Source of the DNA: a virus
IMG/VR virus record: IMGVR_UViG_3300042889_000286
Span: 1 to 23,678 of that record
Direction: 5' to 3' (one strand)
Length of the DNA: 23,678 nt
Shown one piece after another: positions 20,420 to 23,678 of the stretch (positions are counted from its first letter, which is position 1; each line of letters starts with the position of its first letter). The notes beneath the pieces are model-generated. The model did no database searches. It was not told the origin of the DNA and was given only the letters and a program-made list of their open reading frames with translations. A program made the translations under genes and the position numbers.

Positions 20420-22753
20420 ATGAGCATCACAGTTATTAAAAGAAACGGCAACAAAGAACCGTTGGCAGTAGAAAAATGGCAAGCGCAGGTTGCCAAAGTC
20501 TGTCAAGGCATCGCTGATGTAAGTCAGTCAATGATAGAAATCAAAGCACAGCCTCACTTCTATGATGGAATCACCACAGCAGCTATAGATGGGCTCACAC
20601 TAAGAGCCATAGTGGATCTAATTGATGTTGAATCAAATCCAGATGTAGGCAATACCAATTATCAATTTGTAGCGGGCAAACAACGACTCAGCATGTTAAG
20701 AAAGGATGTGTATGGACAATACGAGCCTCCCCACCTTTATGACATCGTCAAGAAGAATGTTTCTGTGGGATTGTATACTCCAGAACTTCTAGAATGGTAT
20801 TCGGAGGATGATTGGAATCGCATGCATGACTTCATTGATCATGCCAAGGATGAGGAGTATTCCTATGCTGCCATTGAACAGTTAATTGAGAAATACCTCG
20901 TAAAAAATCGTGCGACAAAGGAAACTTATGAAACTCCACAAGTTAGATATATGGTGGCAGCAGCGACTGTGTTCCATAAAGAAGAGCCGAATGCTGCAAG
21001 AATGCGTTACATTAAAGAATATTATACAGCGGCATCCGATGGTTTGTTTACTCTTGCTACACCTGTGCTGGCTGGGCTCGGCACTCCTACTAAGCAGTTT
21101 TCTAGTTGTGTTCTTATCCGCAGTGACGACGATCTGGATAGCATATTTGCTTCTGGAGAGATGATGGCCAAGTATGCCAGCAAACGTGCTGGCATTGGGT
21201 TGGAGATTGGTCGCTTGAGATCGCTGGGTAGTCCCATCAGGGGTGGCGAAATCATGCACACAGGTATGATTCCCTTCTTGAAGAAGTGGTTTGGAGATTT
21301 GCGCTCGTGCTCACAAGGAGGTATTCGTAATGCAAGTGCTACTGTATTCTATCCTATTTGGCATCTTCAGTTTGATGATCTTATTGTTCTTAAGAACAAT
21401 CAAGGAACAGAAGAAACCCGAGTCCGTCATATGGATTATGGGGTTGTGCTTAGTGCTTTCTTCTGGAGACGATTTAAAAACAAAGAAGACATAACCTTCT
21501 TTGATCCTAACGAAGTCCCAGATCTATACGAAGCATTTTATAAAAACACACAGAGATTCGAAGAGCTATATGTAAAATACGAAAAACGCAAAGACTTGCG
21601 TAAGAAAACAATGAGTGCTGAAGAAGTATTTCGGTCAGGCATTCTCAAGGAGCGTACAGACACAGGTCGCATCTATTTGGTGTTTATTGATAATGTTATG
21701 GAGCAGGGTCCGTTCGATCCAGAGTATCATACCATATATCAAAGCAACCTGTGCTGTGAGATCTTACTACCGACTCGTCCATTTAAAAGACTAGACGACG
21801 AGACAGGACGCATAGCGTTATGTACACTGGGATCCATTAACTGGGGTGCGTTCCGTAACCCAGAAGACATGCGCCGTGCATGTCGCATACTACAGCGTAG
21901 CCTGTGCAATATTTTGGACTATCAAGATTTCTTGAGCATCCAAAGCAAGCTCAGCAACGATGAAATTCAACCCTTAGGCATCGGAGTGACCAACCTTGCT
22001 TATTGGCATGCAAGAAGGGGAATAAAATATGGCGACAACGACGCATTGGCAGAAGTTAAAATTTGGATGGAGCATCAAGCCTTTTACCTTACAGAAGCCA
22101 CGGTCGAAATGGCGAAAGAAAGAGGACGTTGCAAAGATTCCGATCACACCAGATACGGTAAGGGAGAGTTCCCTTGGGAAAGAAGAGCCAGAGGAGTTAA
22201 CGAACTCACTGACTTTACCCCAGAGCTTGACTGGGAACCACTCCGACAAGAAATGAAACAACACGGTGTGCGAAATGCTACATTAATGGCTATCGCACCT
22301 GTGGAGTCTAGTTCTGTGGTTATCAATTCCACCAACGGTATCGAAATGCCTATGAGTTTGATCTCTACCAAAGAAAGCAAGGCAGGATCATTCACACAGG
22401 TGGTTCCAGAATACAATAGATTGAAACACAAGTATCAGATGATGTGGGACCAGAAAGACTGTGACGGCTACTTGAAAACAGCTGCGGTGTTGGCTGCATA
22501 TGTGGATCAAAGTATTTCAACCAATACCTTTTACAATCCTGCACACTTTGCGGATCGTAAGGTTCCAACCACATTGATTGCCAAGAACCTCATGCAGGCA
22601 CATGTATGGGGATTGAAGACATTCTACTATAGTTTGATTAACAAAGCTGGCAGTAGACAAGAACAAAGAACACCAGAAGTTCACTACAACGGATTCCACA
22701 ACGAACGTGAAGTCATAGAAGAAGACGAAGATTGTGAAGCATGCAAATTATGA
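20420..22753 (+). CDS. nrdA: Ribonucleoside-diphosphate reductase, class I alpha subunit (NrdA)
   Basis: A 777-residue catalytic subunit that reduces ribonucleoside diphosphates to deoxy forms for phage DNA synthesis. The N-terminus (ITVIKRNGNKEPL) begins like an ATP-cone, the allosteric activity site. Redox cysteines are C230 (FSSCVLI) and C468 (ALCTLGS). The active site SNLCCEILLPT holds N443, C445 and E447. The radical-transfer tyrosines are Y736/Y737 (KTFYYS), and the C-terminal thiol pair is C772/C775 (DCEACKL). The length is close to that of E. coli NrdA (about 760). It works with NrdB at 23192, forming the usual alpha2beta2 complex. A small PGDYG-like gene is inserted between the two. 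All key residues are present, so it is predicted active. Confidence 0.97.
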   Translation: MSITVIKRNGNKEPLAVEKWQAQVAKVCQGIADVSQSMIEIKAQPHFYDGITTAAIDGLTLRAIVDLIDVESNPDVGNTNYQFVAGKQRLSMLRKDVYGQYEPPHLYDIVKKNVSVGLYTPELLEWYSEDDWNRMHDFIDHAKDEEYSYAAIEQLIEKYLVKNRATKETYETPQVRYMVAAATVFHKEEPNAARMRYIKEYYTAASDGLFTLATPVLAGLGTPTKQFSSCVLIRSDDDLDSIFASGEMMAKYASKRAGIGLEIGRLRSLGSPIRGGEIMHTGMIPFLKKWFGDLRSCSQGGIRNASATVFYPIWHLQFDDLIVLKNNQGTEETRVRHMDYGVVLSAFFWRRFKNKEDITFFDPNEVPDLYEAFYKNTQRFEELYVKYEKRKDLRKKTMSAEEVFRSGILKERTDTGRIYLVFIDNVMEQGPFDPEYHTIYQSNLCCEILLPTRPFKRLDDETGRIALCTLGSINWGAFRNPEDMRRACRILQRSLCNILDYQDFLSIQSKLSNDEIQPLGIGVTNLAYWHARRGIKYGDNDALAEVKIWMEHQAFYLTEATVEMAKERGRCKDSDHTRYGKGEFPWERRARGVNELTDFTPELDWEPLRQEMKQHGVRNATLMAIAPVESSSVVINSTNGIEMPMSLISTKESKAGSFTQVVPEYNRLKHKYQMMWDQKDCDGYLKTAAVLAAYVDQSISTNTFYNPAHFADRKVPTTLIAKNLMQAHVWGLKTFYYSLINKAGSRQEQRTPEVHYNGFHNEREVIEEDEDCEACKL

Positions 22754-23199
22754 AAACATTAAGAGAATATATTGATTTGATTTCAGAATCTACTACGGTA
22801 GATGATGAATGGTTCAAGGATGGTGCTTTTAAAACTTTTAAAAAGCCAGCTGAAGAAAAGTATGAAATCGCCCAAGAACCCGGAACAGTCGATACCCTAG
22901 AAGGGCCAGTTCGATATGAAGCAGGGCATTATATCATGACAGGTCCAAAAGGTGAGAAATATCCTATTACTCCAGAGAAGTTTGAAAATCTCAAAGACGA
23001 TCAAGGAAACGGTATCGCTACACCTAAGAAGATCCCCAAGATAGCGAAACTTGCAGATCATGATGGTGTGCTACGCACATCATGGGGTGATCTAAACTAT
23101 ACCAAAGGCAACGATTACATTGTACGTCATGGCGAGGGCGACTACGGCGCAGTAAAGAAAGATATCTTTCAACAAACATACGACACAACAAATGAGTAA
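22750..23199 (+). CDS. Duplicated PGDYG-like small protein between nrdA and nrdB
   Basis: A 149-residue protein. The ATG at 22750 overlaps the nrdA stop (ATGA); an ATG at 22741 in frame would add three residues. The leader MKTLREYIDLISES resembles the T4 capsid-targeting sequence MKTYQEFIAE. Two diverged copies of one unit follow: GTVDTLEGPVRYEAGHYIMT with KGEKYPITPEKF (about residues 45-85), and GVLRTSWGDLNYTKGNDYIV with EGDYGAVKKDIFQQTY (about 105-147). The second copy holds the PGDYG-type motif. Such modules occur in phage and bacterial proteins of unknown role. It overlaps nrdB by 8 nt, so translation of the three genes is coupled. Confidence 0.75.
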   Translation: MKTLREYIDLISESTTVDDEWFKDGAFKTFKKPAEEKYEIAQEPGTVDTLEGPVRYEAGHYIMTGPKGEKYPITPEKFENLKDDQGNGIATPKKIPKIAKLADHDGVLRTSWGDLNYTKGNDYIVRHGEGDYGAVKKDIFQQTYDTTNE

Positions 23200-23678
23200 A
23201 CAACAATACAACCTAAACACAAAGACAGACTATCTAAATCGCAAGATGTTTCTTGATCCAGCAGGTCCGGTGACCATCCAACGTTTTGAAGAAGTAAAAT
23301 ACAAAAAGATTGCTGACTTCGAAGCAACTGCACGTGGTTTCTTTTGGCAACCTGAAGAGATCAGTCTTACCAAAGACTCGAACGATTTTAAAGAAGCCAG
23401 CGATGCTGTCAAACATATCTTCACTAGTAACCTGCTACGTCAAACAGCACTAGATAGTTTACAAGGCCGCGGTCCAAGCCAGATCTTTATGCCTGTTATC
23501 AGCTTGCCTGAACTAGAAGCATTGGTCTATAACTGGACATTCTTTGAAACCAATATTCATAGCAAGTCATATAGTCATATCATCCGCAACATCTACAACG
23601 TGCCCAAAGATGTGTTCAATACCATTCACGACACCAAAGAGATTGTGGACATGGCATCCAGTGTTGGCAACTACTACG
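23192..23678 (+). CDS. nrdB: Ribonucleoside-diphosphate reductase, class I beta subunit (NrdB), 3' truncated
   Basis: The first 162 residues run to the window edge. The ferritin-like subunit carries the di-iron centre and the tyrosyl radical that drive NrdA. FFWQPEEISLTKD near residue 50 and HIFTSNLLRQTALDSLQGRG near 80 match NrdB. D88 is the first iron ligand (E. coli D84). E119 and H123 lie in FFETNIHSKSYSHIIRN, and Y127 aligns with the radical tyrosine Y122. The E-to-H spacing is one residue longer than in E. coli (E115/H118), while D-to-E (31) and H-to-Y (4) are unchanged. The second-half ligands are outside the window. Confidence 0.95.
   Translation, partial: MSKQQYNLNTKTDYLNRKMFLDPAGPVTIQRFEEVKYKKIADFEATARGFFWQPEEISLTKDSNDFKEASDAVKHIFTSNLLRQTALDSLQGRGPSQIFMPVISLPELEALVYNWTFFETNIHSKSYSHIIRNIYNVPKDVFNTIHDTKEIVDMASSVGNYY

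Noticed and set aside
21291-21494. Small hydrophobic open frame inside nrdA that could be a holin
   Set aside because: It lies wholly inside conserved nrdA sequence in another frame. It is preceded by a chance GGAGA-like string, but there is no independent support.

Overview
The window looks like part of a T4-like myovirus genome (Caudoviricetes), of the type found in marine and freshwater metagenomes. The evidence is as follows. (1) Copies of an (A/G/T)ATAAATA box sit in the short gaps before genes, matching the T4 late promoter TATAAATA. (2) Genes are tightly packed, with many ATGA or TAATG stop/start overlaps. (3) There are large tail-fibre or tailspike genes and a class I ribonucleotide reductase pair (nrdA, nrdB). 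(4) Many small proteins resemble conserved unknowns of T4-like cyanophages and pelagiphages, as I recall them without a search. I saw no rRNA, tRNA, CRISPR array, insertion sequence or attachment site. The host is not identifiable.

Layout. 1-3.8 kb: end of a PA14-like adsorption protein, a small unknown, and a 1059-residue collagen-like tail fibre. 3.8-7.65 kb: a cysteine-rich metallothionein-like miniprotein, two conserved unknowns, a secreted staphylococcal-type nuclease and two linked unknowns. 7.65-11.1 kb: an accessory island, the only part with minus-strand genes. It holds a glutamine-amidotransferase-like (BPL_N type) protein, a HAD phosphatase, a fatty acid desaturase, a small conserved protein, an alpha/beta hydrolase and two miniproteins, with sigma70-type promoters and a terminator. 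11.1-13.35 kb: a three-gene operon with a pol-beta-type nucleotidyltransferase followed by a protein with ligase-like KxDG motifs. 13.4-15.2 kb: short transcription units with late promoters and two related terminators; one gene looks highly expressed and one encodes a coiled-coil plus membrane-anchor protein. 15.2-18.35 kb: an acidic 530-residue protein with a strong internal start, two small partners and a PD-(D/E)XK nuclease. 18.37-20.4 kb: a pectate-lyase-fold tailspike and a conserved unknown. 20.4 kb to the end: nrdA, a duplicated PGDYG-like protein and the start of nrdB.

How it fits together. Most plus-strand genes appear to be late virion genes or DNA-metabolism genes. Three observations may be new. 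First, about ten otherwise unrelated proteins begin with a short M-(K/R)-x-x... leader followed by (L/I)-x-E or a near match, resembling the T4 capsid-targeting sequence; several enzymes here may be packaged in the head and injected. Second, many late-type and sigma70-type boxes lie so close to the start codon that leaderless mRNAs are predicted. Third, one late promoter overlaps a terminator so that its own transcripts should escape termination.
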